Below, one piece after another: positions 35,841 through 45,000 of a stretch of 64,000 nucleotides of DNA. The notes beneath the pieces were generated by a model that was not told the origin of the DNA, searched no databases, and saw only the letters and a list, made by a program, of their open reading frames with translations. Source of the stretch: Sphingobacterium sp. UT-1RO-CII-1 (GTDB lineage: Bacteria > Bacteroidota > Bacteroidia > Sphingobacteriales > Sphingobacteriaceae); assembly GCF_026711005.1 (NCBI RefSeq), contig NZ_JAPPVJ010000001.1, positions 124,001-188,000 of the forward strand, written 5' to 3'. How positions within the stretch are numbered: position 1 is the first letter of the stretch; each line of letters starts with the position of its first letter. The position numbers and the translations under genes were made by a program.

Positions 35841-37406
35841 ATGATGATCAAAAATTGGATTAAATCGTTTTTATTGATCCCCGCTTTATACAGTTGTGTA
35901 TTAGCACAAGATCCAATTCAGGTAAAATATGCTAACCTGATGACTGAGACTGAGGCAGAAAAGCATTTAGCTATCCTCACCTCTGCAGAATTTGAAGGCA
36001 GAGGAACAGGTCAAAAAGGAGGTGAAAAAGCTGTTCAATATATTGCTAATGAGTTTGAAAAATACGGATTAATAAAACCAGTAAATGGAAGCTATTTACA
36101 ACCTGTTAATTTAATAAAGACCGTGTACAAAGTTGACAATTTCTCTATTAATGGTCAGGAAATGATCAATGGGAAAGATCTATTTGTACAGGGAGATAAT
36201 AATACAGCTGATTTTTCGACTAGCGACATTGTATTTATCGGCTACGGAATTCAAGATAAAAAACATAACGATCTTGAGAAAACGAATGTAAAGGGGAAAG
36301 TTGTTCTTTTAATCAATGAAGGGGAACCTCTAGATGCTAGTGGCAATTCACTAATTACAGGGTCTAAAACATTATCAGAATGGTCTACAAATCGTTTTAA
36401 ACGTATTCAAGAACTTATAAAACTAGAGCCTAAGCTGATCCTAGCAACTAGTAGCACGGTAGAGGCGATGTTGGAAAAGATGGGTGGAAGAATGACCTCT
36501 GGCCGTTTTGCCCTTGATACTAATGAACAGCTACCTACAAAATCAACAAGTACACCTGTAGTAAATATTACAGAAAAAGCTGCAAACCAACTGTTATCTG
36601 TCAAAAAAACAGATATTAAAAGTTTAAAGAACAGTCCTTCTACTTTTAGTGTCAAAGCTAAAATTAAAGCTAGAATGGGGGTTACACAAGAGAAGTTATA
36701 CGATCCTAACGTCATCGGTCTATTGGAAGGTAGTGACCTAAAAAATGAATACATTGTCATTGGAGCGCACTACGATCACGATGGAATATTACCTGATGGG
36801 ACATTCTTTCCAGGGGCTGACGATAACGGCTCTGGTGTCGTAGGTATGCTAGAGATAGCTAAAGCTTTTGCCCAAGCTAAAAAAGAAAGTAAAGGACCAC
36901 GTAGAAGCATTCTATTTATAGGCTACGCTGCGGAAGAGAAAGGTCTTTTAGGTTCTAAGTTTTATGTAGAAAATCCGATTTTTCCTTTAGAAAACACAGT
37001 AACTTGTGTTAACATTGATATGATCGGGCGTATTGACGATAAACATCTACTGGGCAACCATAATTATTTGCATGCAATAGGTCTTGATAAACTTAGTTCC
37101 GAATTACAACTGCTAACAGAGAAAGCCAATGCCGAATATACGCATATGGAGCTTGATTATACATACAATGATCCAAATGAACCAATGCGTTTATATTACC
37201 GTTCCGATCATTATAATTTTGCAGAAAAAGGAATACCATCTGCTTTTTTCTTCTCAGGCTTACACCCACATTACCATACACCAGAAGATACGATAGAAAA
37301 AATAAACTTCCCGATGATGGTAAAACGTGAAAAATTAATTTTTCATCTTACTTGGGAAATAGCTAACCGTGATACCAAACCGGTGGTAGATAGTAATAAA
37401 AAGTAA
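35841..37406 (+). CDS. Secreted M28-family zinc aminopeptidase
   Basis: A 521-residue peptidase. ATG 35841 is chosen because it gives a signal peptide (MMIKNWIKSFLLIPALYSCVLAQ); the longer frame from 35751 overlaps rpiB. A PA-like insert (about 100-190) precedes the M28 zinc core: GAHYDHDG, PGADDNGSGV, AEEKGLLGS (catalytic Glu), NIDMIGR and HYHTPEDTIEKIN. It hydrolyses peptides from the N-terminus in the periplasm or outside. Thirteen bases after rpiB. Confidence 0.93.
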   Translation: MMIKNWIKSFLLIPALYSCVLAQDPIQVKYANLMTETEAEKHLAILTSAEFEGRGTGQKGGEKAVQYIANEFEKYGLIKPVNGSYLQPVNLIKTVYKVDNFSINGQEMINGKDLFVQGDNNTADFSTSDIVFIGYGIQDKKHNDLEKTNVKGKVVLLINEGEPLDASGNSLITGSKTLSEWSTNRFKRIQELIKLEPKLILATSSTVEAMLEKMGGRMTSGRFALDTNEQLPTKSTSTPVVNITEKAANQLLSVKKTDIKSLKNSPSTFSVKAKIKARMGVTQEKLYDPNVIGLLEGSDLKNEYIVIGAHYDHDGILPDGTFFPGADDNGSGVVGMLEIAKAFAQAKKESKGPRRSILFIGYAAEEKGLLGSKFYVENPIFPLENTVTCVNIDMIGRIDDKHLLGNHNYLHAIGLDKLSSELQLLTEKANAEYTHMELDYTYNDPNEPMRLYYRSDHYNFAEKGIPSAFFFSGLHPHYHTPEDTIEKINFPMMVKREKLIFHLTWEIANRDTKPVVDSNKK

Positions 37407-37818
37407 GTAGATTGTATTTAGTAGTGCTATTCAAATGAGTTTGATAGCAACTAGATTTTAAAGGGTCTGTATTATGGATACAGGCCTTTTTTTATTACTG
37501 AATATTCCCAACCTAATTATATATATATAAAATTTCTTTTTAAAAGAACATAAGTATTGGCAAATTATTAAAAATTCCAACTTGATTATTAATTATCCTT
37601 TCTAAAGTAACCAACAGACACTCTATAAAACCTCTGAATCAACAACTTAAAAACCTATCTAGTATAGTGCTATTTTCTCCTTTGAACTTTTCCCTTCGAG
37701 TTATTAGGGTATGATAAAAGGCTTTAAATTCATAAAACCTTTCTATTTATTTGTATTTATCAAAATCTTATATATATTCGCAGTGTGCTAGATCACTAAT
37801 ACACTAATTAAGAAAATT
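37407..37818. other. 412-base intergenic region upstream of the ABC operon
   Basis: After the terminator at 37461-37493 about 325 AT-rich bases remain before the ABC transporter gene; they must hold its promoter. I found no convincing TTTG / TAnnTTTG pair and no ORF or RNA gene. Confidence 0.5.
37461..37493 (+). terminator. Terminator after the M28 peptidase
   Basis: Twelve pairs (two G-T) between AAGGGTCTGTAT (37461-37472) and 37478-37489, 5-base loop, followed by seven Ts; about 55 bases beyond the peptidase stop. Confidence 0.8.
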
Positions 37819-38664
37819 ATGATTGAGATAAAAAATTTAAAATTCCACTACAAAAAAGATGTCACCACCTTGGAGAAAGTGACAGTAGATATCCCTAAAG
37901 GACATATATATGGTTTATTGGGTCTGAATGGTTGTGGTAAAACAACGATGCTGAAGCTGATAGCAGGAACATTGTTCCCACGATCGGGTAATATAACAGT
38001 AAACGGTCATATACCAAGCGATCGTAAATTAGACCATTTATCTGACCTATACTTTGTAACAGATGAAGTGGAGTTACCAAATTGGACAGTTGCTAACATC
38101 TTATCTGTATACGCACCTTTGTATCCAAAATTTGACATAGCATATTTCTTCGACATACTGGAAAAATTCAATATCGACAATCGCGACAATATTAAAGGGC
38201 TGTCTTACGGACAGCGTAAAAAGGTAAACATTGCTTTTGCATTAGCTAGCAATGTGTCTTTGCTACTGATGGATGAACCCACCAATGGCTTGGATATTCC
38301 ATCGAAGACACAGTTCCGCAAGCTGATTGTTCAGCACCTAACGGAGGAACGTACGATTATTATCTCCACACATCAGATTCGTGATGTCCATCATTTAATA
38401 GATCATGTACTTATCGTCAAAAAGCATAAACTCCTATTGGACGCCTCGCTCTTTGCGCTGAGCGAGCAATTCATCTTCAAACAAGGTCAATTTGCAGATG
38501 CTTTATATGCAGAAAGCCATATGGGAGGGACGGTTAGTTTACTGCCTAATAGCAAGAACGAAGATAATCCTTTCGACATCGAACTGTTTTTCAACGCTAT
38601 ACATGAGAACCCTACTATTCTAAATCATTTCGACAAATTAAAGGTCAAACAACATGCTGGATAA
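37819..38664 (+). CDS. ABC transporter ATP-binding protein
   Basis: A 281-residue ABC ATPase: Walker A GLNGCGKTT (35-43), signature LSYGQRKK, Walker B LLLMDEPTNGLD and the H-loop in IIISTHQIRD. It overlaps the downstream permease by 11 bases, so the two are translationally coupled. The set of an ABC ATPase, a permease and a YtrA-type GntR regulator resembles cell-envelope stress or antimicrobial peptide transporters in Firmicutes; the substrate here is unknown. Confidence 0.93.
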   Translation: MIEIKNLKFHYKKDVTTLEKVTVDIPKGHIYGLLGLNGCGKTTMLKLIAGTLFPRSGNITVNGHIPSDRKLDHLSDLYFVTDEVELPNWTVANILSVYAPLYPKFDIAYFFDILEKFNIDNRDNIKGLSYGQRKKVNIAFALASNVSLLLMDEPTNGLDIPSKTQFRKLIVQHLTEERTIIISTHQIRDVHHLIDHVLIVKKHKLLLDASLFALSEQFIFKQGQFADALYAESHMGGTVSLLPNSKNEDNPFDIELFFNAIHENPTILNHFDKLKVKQHAG

Positions 38665-39457
38665 AAGACAACAACTGACGATGCTCGCTAGTATAAAAGA
38701 ATTTTGGAGTTATAATAAAAATTATATATATCTAACGCCATTTATATGTTTGATCATATTCACATTATATATGATTAAGCCAGGAATGTATTTAAATAGT
38801 AAACTATTTGACCCTAGCCAGCTCGAAAGCCCTTATGCTGTTGCGCAGCAAATGGCCCACGGTTACAGCAACTTACGCATGCTCTTGACATTAATCCTAC
38901 CTATCATGATCATTGCATGCTCGCATAGTTACTTGATGAAGATTAAGAAACAATCTCGATTTTTGACAACACCTATAACCGACCTACAGCGCATCACTAC
39001 TTTGTGGCTTTTCTCTATCGGGTTAATAACAATCGGGACGCTTACATTCCACTTGCTGGATACTGTTACGGTGGCTATCTTTAAGCATTATTTGTTCGAA
39101 GAGGTCCAAACTCTAAATGAATCGATAGGCAATCTTTACGTACACTATACTGATCAATCATATTTTCAAACAATCAGCCTTAGCCATCGCATAACACTTG
39201 GTTTAGGTTTTCTACTTGTGCTCCCCTTATATCATTTGATGTATTTTCTATTCAAGAAGCGGAGCATCCTATTTACGACCTTTCTGTATATACTACTGAT
39301 GATTGTCTTCTCGTATATACAGATAAAGTTTTTATTCGATGACAGCCCACGTTTTGATTTACCTGCCAAAGATTGGATTATCCAAATCACAACTTTCGTT
39401 GGCATTGGCTTGTATATCGTAACGTTGCACTTCGCACTAAAAGAAAGGGAAATTTAA
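38654..39457 (+). CDS. ABC transporter membrane protein
   Basis: A 267-residue integral membrane protein with about six hydrophobic segments, starting after MLDKRQQLTMLASIKEFWSYNKNYI. A large extracytoplasmic stretch lies between the first two (LNSKLFDPSQLESPYAVAQ). No known permease motif is seen, but its overlap with the ATPase gene and its downstream GntR neighbour define it as the transporter's permease. The stop is 2 bases before the GntR start. Confidence 0.82.
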   Translation: MLDKRQQLTMLASIKEFWSYNKNYIYLTPFICLIIFTLYMIKPGMYLNSKLFDPSQLESPYAVAQQMAHGYSNLRMLLTLILPIMIIACSHSYLMKIKKQSRFLTTPITDLQRITTLWLFSIGLITIGTLTFHLLDTVTVAIFKHYLFEEVQTLNESIGNLYVHYTDQSYFQTISLSHRITLGLGFLLVLPLYHLMYFLFKKRSILFTTFLYILLMIVFSYIQIKFLFDDSPRFDLPAKDWIIQITTFVGIGLYIVTLHFALKEREI

Positions 39458-39459
39458 TT

Positions 39460-39828
39460 ATGGAGTTTACTGGCGACAAAGCTATATATATACAAATAAA
39501 GGACCTCGTGATGGAACGCATACTACTTGGCGAATGGCTGCCTGACGAGAAGATTCCTTCTGTGCGCGACTTGGGAACAGACATAGAGGTCAATCCAAAC
39601 ACGGTGATGCGCTCCTACGATCTGTTGCAACAAAGTGAGATTATATACAACAAGCGCGGTTTAGGTTTCTTCGTGAGCACAAACGCTGTAGAGATTATTA
39701 ACTCCGAGAAAAAAAAAGATTTCGTAGAAAACGAACTCCCTACCCTCTTTAAGACGATAGACCTTTTGAAGATGGAGATAAGCGAGCTAATCGAACGCTA
39801 TGAGCAATACAAACTATCTAAAAACTAA
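39460..39828 (+). CDS. YtrA-subfamily GntR transcription regulator
   Basis: A 122-residue short GntR regulator. ATG 39460 is used since it gives MEFTGDKAIYIQIKDLVMERIL; the open frame from 39373 is inside the permease. The winged helix is IPSVRDLGTDIEVNPNTVMRSYDLLQQSEIIYNKRGLGFFVS; a short C-terminal helix replaces a large effector domain, as in YtrA. It probably autoregulates the ABC operon in response to envelope stress or a transported compound. Confidence 0.92.
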   Translation: MEFTGDKAIYIQIKDLVMERILLGEWLPDEKIPSVRDLGTDIEVNPNTVMRSYDLLQQSEIIYNKRGLGFFVSTNAVEIINSEKKKDFVENELPTLFKTIDLLKMEISELIERYEQYKLSKN

Positions 39829-39832
39829 AACC

Positions 39833-40600
39833 ATGAAGAAAACCACATTATATTTCAGTCTAGCGACGGCGCTAACTGCATGCCTATTCCTCTTCCCGAG
39901 CTTAACGGGTAGTATTATCCTTGACGCAAATGAAAAACCAAAGGGGTTCTTATCCAAGCTCTGGGCTGGGAACAGAACAGAGTTTATGACACATAGTTAT
40001 CCAAATAATATTCGCGTGGTTAAGATTGAAGGTAGTAGCAACCCAGTAAATGTCGATATTTTAGAGGGTGAAAAAAAGCTTTTTTCACCTACACCGAATA
40101 GTCATAAATTGCGTTTCTCTAAGGACACGCTCATCATCAAAACAAATAATGCAGCCTATTTACAGCTATATGCTTCAAGTAATTTAACAAAGATCATTTT
40201 CGAACACGCCACTGGCCAGTTAAGTATTAAAGATAGAAAAACTCCACTTAAAGTTGAGCTGATGCAGTCTTCAACCATCAGATTAAACTTTCCATCCCTA
40301 ACTGTAGATGACTCTACTGCCGTAATAAGAGACCTAAACCTATTTGTTAGTGAGAAATCTGTAGCGACACTTGTTAGCGGTAAAGCTAAAAGCATAACAG
40401 CATGTGTGAACAATGCTGAGCTTAATTACAGTAATGCAGTGGCGGTAGACTCTGCGAATGTACAGCTTGCAGGACGTAGCATCGTGAAATCTCTTGCTTT
40501 TGGCAGCGAACACAAACTTAATAATCTAATTGTTTCGGGCAATAAACAATATTTCAAGCCAGAGTTAGTAGGGAACAATGTTCAACTCCAAATTAAATAG
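39833..40600 (+). CDS. Secreted GIN-domain-like protein
   Basis: A 255-residue protein starting at ATG 39833 (MKKTTLYFSLATALTACLFLFPS), 4 bases after the GntR gene. After the signal or anchor, the sequence is a long run of short strands (LKVELMQSSTIRLNFPSL, SGKAKSITACVNNAELNY, AVDSANVQLAGRSIV), the right-handed beta-helix style of GIN/DUF2807 putative adhesins. It probably sits in the periplasm or cell surface and may be the module the ABC operon deploys or protects. Assignment is by pattern only. Confidence 0.65.
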   Translation: MKKTTLYFSLATALTACLFLFPSLTGSIILDANEKPKGFLSKLWAGNRTEFMTHSYPNNIRVVKIEGSSNPVNVDILEGEKKLFSPTPNSHKLRFSKDTLIIKTNNAAYLQLYASSNLTKIIFEHATGQLSIKDRKTPLKVELMQSSTIRLNFPSLTVDDSTAVIRDLNLFVSEKSVATLVSGKAKSITACVNNAELNYSNAVAVDSANVQLAGRSIVKSLAFGSEHKLNNLIVSGNKQYFKPELVGNNVQLQIK

Positions 40601-40620
40601 GAGTGACTAAATTGAATACG

Positions 40621-42072
40621 ATGAGTAGCATTAAACTTATTCTAAGTTTCATTATGCTTATGAGCATGATAAACATATATGCCCAGTTGAGAAACGGCAG
40701 TTTCGAAGATAGCGACATTAGTGGCAATTACTGGAATTTCAGAAATAGTGACACAACTCAAAATCAGATTTCTATCGATCACACAACTTTCTTTCATGGT
40801 AGCAAATCTATTAAATTGAGCAAAGGCAATGTACAAAGTCAGCTGTTTGCACATCAGCACTTTGCTGTTTCTGTGACCCGACCTACGAAAATAAAAATTC
40901 AAGGTTTCTATAAGTCAGAGCGCATAGGTGCAAAAGGTAATTTATACTTAAATATTTTCGATTCAAGCGGTAAAACTATTGGTTCCGCCCATAAACTATT
41001 TCAGAAAAACACCATAGGTGCTGAATGGAACAAGGTAGAGCTAGAAACAATTATAGATTCAAGTGTTACCTCTCTCGTGCTGATGCTCAACAGCCTAAGT
41101 ACTGATGACATTTGGTTTGACGATATAGTTGCTAAGACCATTACCACTCCTCCCTCCTCAACGATTATTGATTTTGCCCATGAGGTAATGGATAAAATAA
41201 AACAACAAGCTTTGTTTGCAGATAGTATAGACTGGCATCAAGTCGAAGCTAACCTTGCAGTTAATCTAAGTGGATATTCAGACGAGAAGAATTATGAACA
41301 AGTCGTCGAATATTTCCTCTCCGAATTACATAAGGTAGGCGATAAACATAGTTTCTTCCAAAACACACAACAATATAAAGACTATTCAACAAAGCCAGCC
41401 GAGCAAGCAAAAAATCAACTCATAGCTCCTATTGGACATATTACCAAAGATCATATTGGCTATATCAAAGTGCCGACCTTTGGATCGACATATCCAGAAA
41501 GTGTGCAAAAATTTGCAGATAGTTTAAATTTTCTAATTGAGAATATAGCAACAAAAAAGCCTAAAGGTTGGATCATTGATTTATCAGAAAATAATGGAGG
41601 TAATATGTACCCCATGATCCTAGGGCTATACAAACTTATCGGAGATGGCCCCATTTTATCCTTCGTAACTAAGGAAAAGAAAACGACTTTAGCACTAGAG
41701 AATGGAACGCTTGATCACTTGACACTACGACTTCCCTCCAAGCCTTTACCTAATCAAAAAATAGCACTCATAACCAGCCCATTAACAGCAAGTAGTGGCG
41801 AGATGACATTGATTTCTTTCCTAGGGAGGCCTGCGGTAAGGACTTTTGGACTAAAGACCGCAGGTATGGTAACGGCTAACAGTTTTGTTGAACTGTCCAA
41901 TGGTAGCGCTATAAGCTTGGCATCAAGCTATGTAGAAGATCGTTATCACAAAATTTACAAATCTTCTATTCGTCCTGATGTAGAACTTAAACAAGCAAAA
42001 AATATAGAAGAGGTTATTCAGACTGCAGCGGACTGGGTCCTTGAAACCGATGTGAGCCATGAATTTCATTAA
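40621..42072 (+). CDS. Secreted S41 protease with N-terminal beta-sandwich domain
   Basis: ATG 40621 gives a signal peptide (MSSIKLILSFIMLMSMINIYAQ) and 483 residues; GTG 40603 is less likely. Residues about 25-175 form a carbohydrate-binding-like jelly roll (NGSFEDSDISGNYWNF ... DDIWFDDIVAKT). The C-terminal half is an S41 (tail-specific) peptidase: IGYIKVPTFGSTY, GWIIDLSENNGGNMYPM and the nucleophile Ser near 391 in TASSGEM. It follows the GIN-like gene by 20 bases and ends the ABC operon. Confidence 0.85.
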   Translation: MSSIKLILSFIMLMSMINIYAQLRNGSFEDSDISGNYWNFRNSDTTQNQISIDHTTFFHGSKSIKLSKGNVQSQLFAHQHFAVSVTRPTKIKIQGFYKSERIGAKGNLYLNIFDSSGKTIGSAHKLFQKNTIGAEWNKVELETIIDSSVTSLVLMLNSLSTDDIWFDDIVAKTITTPPSSTIIDFAHEVMDKIKQQALFADSIDWHQVEANLAVNLSGYSDEKNYEQVVEYFLSELHKVGDKHSFFQNTQQYKDYSTKPAEQAKNQLIAPIGHITKDHIGYIKVPTFGSTYPESVQKFADSLNFLIENIATKKPKGWIIDLSENNGGNMYPMILGLYKLIGDGPILSFVTKEKKTTLALENGTLDHLTLRLPSKPLPNQKIALITSPLTASSGEMTLISFLGRPAVRTFGLKTAGMVTANSFVELSNGSAISLASSYVEDRYHKIYKSSIRPDVELKQAKNIEEVIQTAADWVLETDVSHEFH

Positions 42073-42169
42073 CTAATTAATAACCCCCTACTTTTAAGCA
42101 GCTAGAATAAAAAAGGAATAAAACTATTATGATAATGGTTTGTTTTCATAAAAGGAACCAAACGATATT

Positions 42170-43066
42170 ATGGCATTTGTAGATTATTACCAAGTTTTAG
42201 GCGTTGACAAAAAGGCGTCAGCAGAAGAGATTAAGAAAGCTTACCGTAAATTGGCTAGGAAATATCACCCCGATTTAAATCCAAATGACGAAATAGCCAA
42301 AAGCAAATTTCAAGAAATAAACGAAGCTAACGAAGTACTTACGGATACAGATAAACGTCAGAAGTATGATCAATACGGTGAAAACTGGAAACATGGGGAA
42401 GCTTATGAACAGGCAAGAAAACAGCAATATAAAAGGTCTGAGGATGCCCCACATAGTGGTTTTGAATATAGCGGCGACTACGACTCCAGCGAGTTTTCGG
42501 ACTTTTTTGAACAAATGTTTGGAAACCGCAGTGGTGGGGGGCGACAAGCAAAATTTAAAGGAGATGACTTCCACGCAGCACTAGAGCTCTCGCTGAATCA
42601 AGCTTATAACACACATCAACAAACCTTTACAGTTAACGGCAAAAATATACGTATAACTATTCCAGCTGGTGTCGAAAATGGTCAAAAGATACGTCTGAAA
42701 GGACAAGGAGGCCCAGGTGTAAACGGTGGTCCGAGCGGTGATTTATATATACAGTTCAATATAAAAGATGATCCAATATTGCAAAGAATAGGGAATGATT
42801 TATATAAAACACAACATATAGACCTTTATACGGCTATGCTTGGAGGGGAAGTCATTGTCGAAAGTTTAAGTGGAAAGTTGAAAGTAAAAATACCTCCCTA
42901 TACACAGAATGACACGAAAATAAGACTAAAAGGGAAAGGTTTTCCAGTTTACAAAAAAGAAAACACCTATGGCGATCTTATTCTTAAAGTGAACGTAGAG
43001 CTTCCAACAGAATTAAGCCAAGATGAGAAAAAATTATTTCAGCAACTTGCCGATTTAAAAAAATAA
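42170..43066 (+). CDS. cbpA: Curved-DNA-binding-protein-type J-domain chaperone
   Basis: A 298-residue DnaJ homologue lacking the zinc-finger domain, like CbpA. The J domain (about 4-70) holds [33 protein letters not shown] with the HPD motif for DnaK stimulation; a G/F-like linker follows, then C-terminal substrate domains ([48 protein letters not shown]). Four bases upstream of its likely modulator cbpM. Confidence 0.93.
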   Translation: MAFVDYYQVLGVDKKASAEEIKKAYRKLARKYHPDLNPNDEIAKSKFQEINEANEVLTDTDKRQKYDQYGENWKHGEAYEQARKQQYKRSEDAPHSGFEYSGDYDSSEFSDFFEQMFGNRSGGGRQAKFKGDDFHAALELSLNQAYNTHQQTFTVNGKNIRITIPAGVENGQKIRLKGQGGPGVNGGPSGDLYIQFNIKDDPILQRIGNDLYKTQHIDLYTAMLGGEVIVESLSGKLKVKIPPYTQNDTKIRLKGKGFPVYKKENTYGDLILKVNVELPTELSQDEKKLFQQLADLKK

Positions 43067-43070
43067 TACG

Positions 43071-43346
43071 ATGGAGAGAACATTAATAAAGATAGTAGAC
43101 ATCTGCAAATCACATCAAATTGAGACTCAATTCATAAGAAATCTATCCGAAAGTGGACTTATACAAATCATCACAGAACGAGAAGAAGAATTTGTAGATG
43201 AAGAAGAACTACGCCCTTTAGAACAATTTGTGACCTGGCATTACGAGTTGGATATTAATTTGCAAGGAATTGAAGTAGCTTATAGTTTAATCAAAAAAAT
43301 AGAAAAGCTGCAAGAAGAAATAGAACGACTAAAAAAAGAACGATAG
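43071..43346 (+). CDS. cbpM: CbpM-like chaperone modulator (MerR type)
   Basis: A 91-residue protein of the CbpM family that binds the J domain of CbpA and inhibits it. The N-terminal MerR-like helix-turn-helix (VDICKSHQIETQFIRNLSESGLI) is followed by an acidic loop and a helical C-terminus (LEQFVTWHYELDINLQGIEVAYSLIKKIEKLQ). Its 4-base spacing to cbpA matches the classical cbpAM operon. Confidence 0.85.
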   Translation: MERTLIKIVDICKSHQIETQFIRNLSESGLIQIITEREEEFVDEEELRPLEQFVTWHYELDINLQGIEVAYSLIKKIEKLQEEIERLKKER

Positions 43347-43414
43347 CGTGATTAGATGCATGAAATGAATATAGTCTTTTTTTTGTAATTTCGTCGATTC
43401 ATAATACATACAGT

Positions 43415-44101
43415 ATGCAACTCATATATCAAGGTAAAACAAAGGATGTTTACAAAGTAGAGAACAATCAGATTCTTCTTAAATTTAAAGATGATGTAAC
43501 AGGCGAAAATGGGGTATTTGACCCTGGAGCAAATACAGTTGGTTTAACCATTGAAGGTGCAGGTAAATCCGGGCTTAAAATGTCTACTTATTTTTTTGAA
43601 CTATTAAACAACAATGATATCCCTACACATTTTATCTCATCAGACATTGAAAACGTATCGATGTTAGTTAAAGATGTTCAAGTGTTAGGAAAAGGGTTAG
43701 AAGTAATATGCCGCTACAAAGCGGTTGGGAGTTTTTATAAAAGGTATGCAGCCTATTGTGAAGAAGCTCAAGATTTGGATAGTTTTGTTGAGATAACAAT
43801 CAAAGATGATGAACGTGGTGACCCTGTTATCTCATCAGCAGCTCTGAACATGCTTGGCATATTAAAAGATGGAGAATATGAGCAACTAGTTAAATTAACC
43901 AGAAATATATGTGCTATTATAAAAGCCGAATTAGCAAAGAAAAGCTTAACGTTATACGATATAAAACTCGAATTTGGCTATGATAAAAGTACTGGGAATA
44001 TTATACTGATAGATGAAATTTCAGGAGGTAATATGCGTGTTTATCAAGATGGTCATTATGTAGCTCCCTTAGAGCTTGAGAGAATATTTTTGAACAATTA
44101 A
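43415..44101 (+). CDS. purC: Phosphoribosylaminoimidazole-succinocarboxamide synthase
   Basis: PurC makes SAICAR in purine synthesis (EC 6.3.2.6). The 228 residues start LIYQGKTKDVYKVENN and contain VGSFYKRY, DDERGDPVIS and LIDEISGGNMRVY, all diagnostic. It is on its own here; purK and purE lie 8 kb away on the other strand. Confidence 0.95.
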   Translation: MQLIYQGKTKDVYKVENNQILLKFKDDVTGENGVFDPGANTVGLTIEGAGKSGLKMSTYFFELLNNNDIPTHFISSDIENVSMLVKDVQVLGKGLEVICRYKAVGSFYKRYAAYCEEAQDLDSFVEITIKDDERGDPVISSAALNMLGILKDGEYEQLVKLTRNICAIIKAELAKKSLTLYDIKLEFGYDKSTGNIILIDEISGGNMRVYQDGHYVAPLELERIFLNN

Positions 44102-44110
44102 AAATTACAC

Positions 44111-44154
44111 ATTACAACTTGCCCTCATTTTATGATTAGAGAGCGAGTTGTAAT
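44111..44154. terminator. Bidirectional hairpin between purC and the lipoprotein gene
   Basis: Twelve pairs (one G-T) between ATTACAACTTGC (44111-44122) and 44143-44154, with further CTC/GAG pairing in the loop. It lies between the convergent stops of purC and the BlaR operon lipoprotein. Confidence 0.65.
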
Positions 44155-44163
44155 ATATAAAGT

Positions 44164-44994
44164 CTATTTAATAACAAATTCTTCTTGCTCTAGACGCTTT
44201 CCTTGCGTAGTATAATATACTAACTTATATTTATTAGGACAAAGCTTTAAGTTTATACTTTCACGACTATCTTTCGTTAATATTTTCGCATAGTGTATAC
44301 CTTCCTCACTCTTGTAAATGGCATACAGTTTCGCATAAATTGTTTTATGCTTTTTTACCAGGGCTTTATTAAAGGTCAAGTTATGAGCTTCTAATTGTCC
44401 TCTTTGATCACAATCAAACACTTGCCAGCTTTGTGTAAAGGGTGTGGCCTGTTGCAACTCTTTAGCGTTAATACTTGCTAAGTAATGTAATTTTGGGAAA
44501 GAACCATTTGTATTAAGATCCTTATCTATATAATAAACCATACTTAGTATTTTATTATCAGCGTACGGAATAACCACATGCCTAATAGCACGAAAGTCTT
44601 TATCGAAATCTTTGTAATAGTAATAGCCCTCACTTTTTTCCTCTTCAACCCGTTCGTAGTCACTATAGTCAAACTTGTTGTTTTTATGCGCTAGCACTAT
44701 TAAATGATAACGTGGTGTCGTCTCTGGAACAGCTGAAAAATAAGTGCGTACATTCCTCCCTTTCAAGCCAATAAAGTCAAGAATTGTCTTATCGTTTGGG
44801 TAAAAACTTGTCGTTCTAACCCCATAAACTCCCTCATCCTTTGGCACAAAGTCCATATATACCCAAATATTTCTCTCGTTCTTCAGATTAAAATACTGAT
44901 CAACCCCTTCGATAAAGTGCCCCCTAGAAACATACTTATACGATGAGCAACTATAAAAGATGCTCATCGAAAAAAAGATAAGAATACGTAGCAT
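44164..44994 (-). CDS. Lipoprotein of unknown function in the BlaI/M56 operon
   Basis: A 276-residue lipoprotein with lipobox YSCSS (Cys about residue 16). No recognised domain; the sequence is rich in aromatic residues and beta-strand patterns. It begins 6 bases after the M56-TonB gene, so it is the last gene of that unit and may be its partner or target. Function unknown. Confidence 0.7.
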   Translation of the reverse strand: MLRILIFFSMSIFYSCSSYKYVSRGHFIEGVDQYFNLKNERNIWVYMDFVPKDEGVYGVRTTSFYPNDKTILDFIGLKGRNVRTYFSAVPETTPRYHLIVLAHKNNKFDYSDYERVEEEKSEGYYYYKDFDKDFRAIRHVVIPYADNKILSMVYYIDKDLNTNGSFPKLHYLASINAKELQQATPFTQSWQVFDCDQRGQLEAHNLTFNKALVKKHKTIYAKLYAIYKSEEGIHYAKILTKDSRESINLKLCPNKYKLVYYTTQGKRLEQEEFVIK

Positions 44995-45000
44995 AAAACA

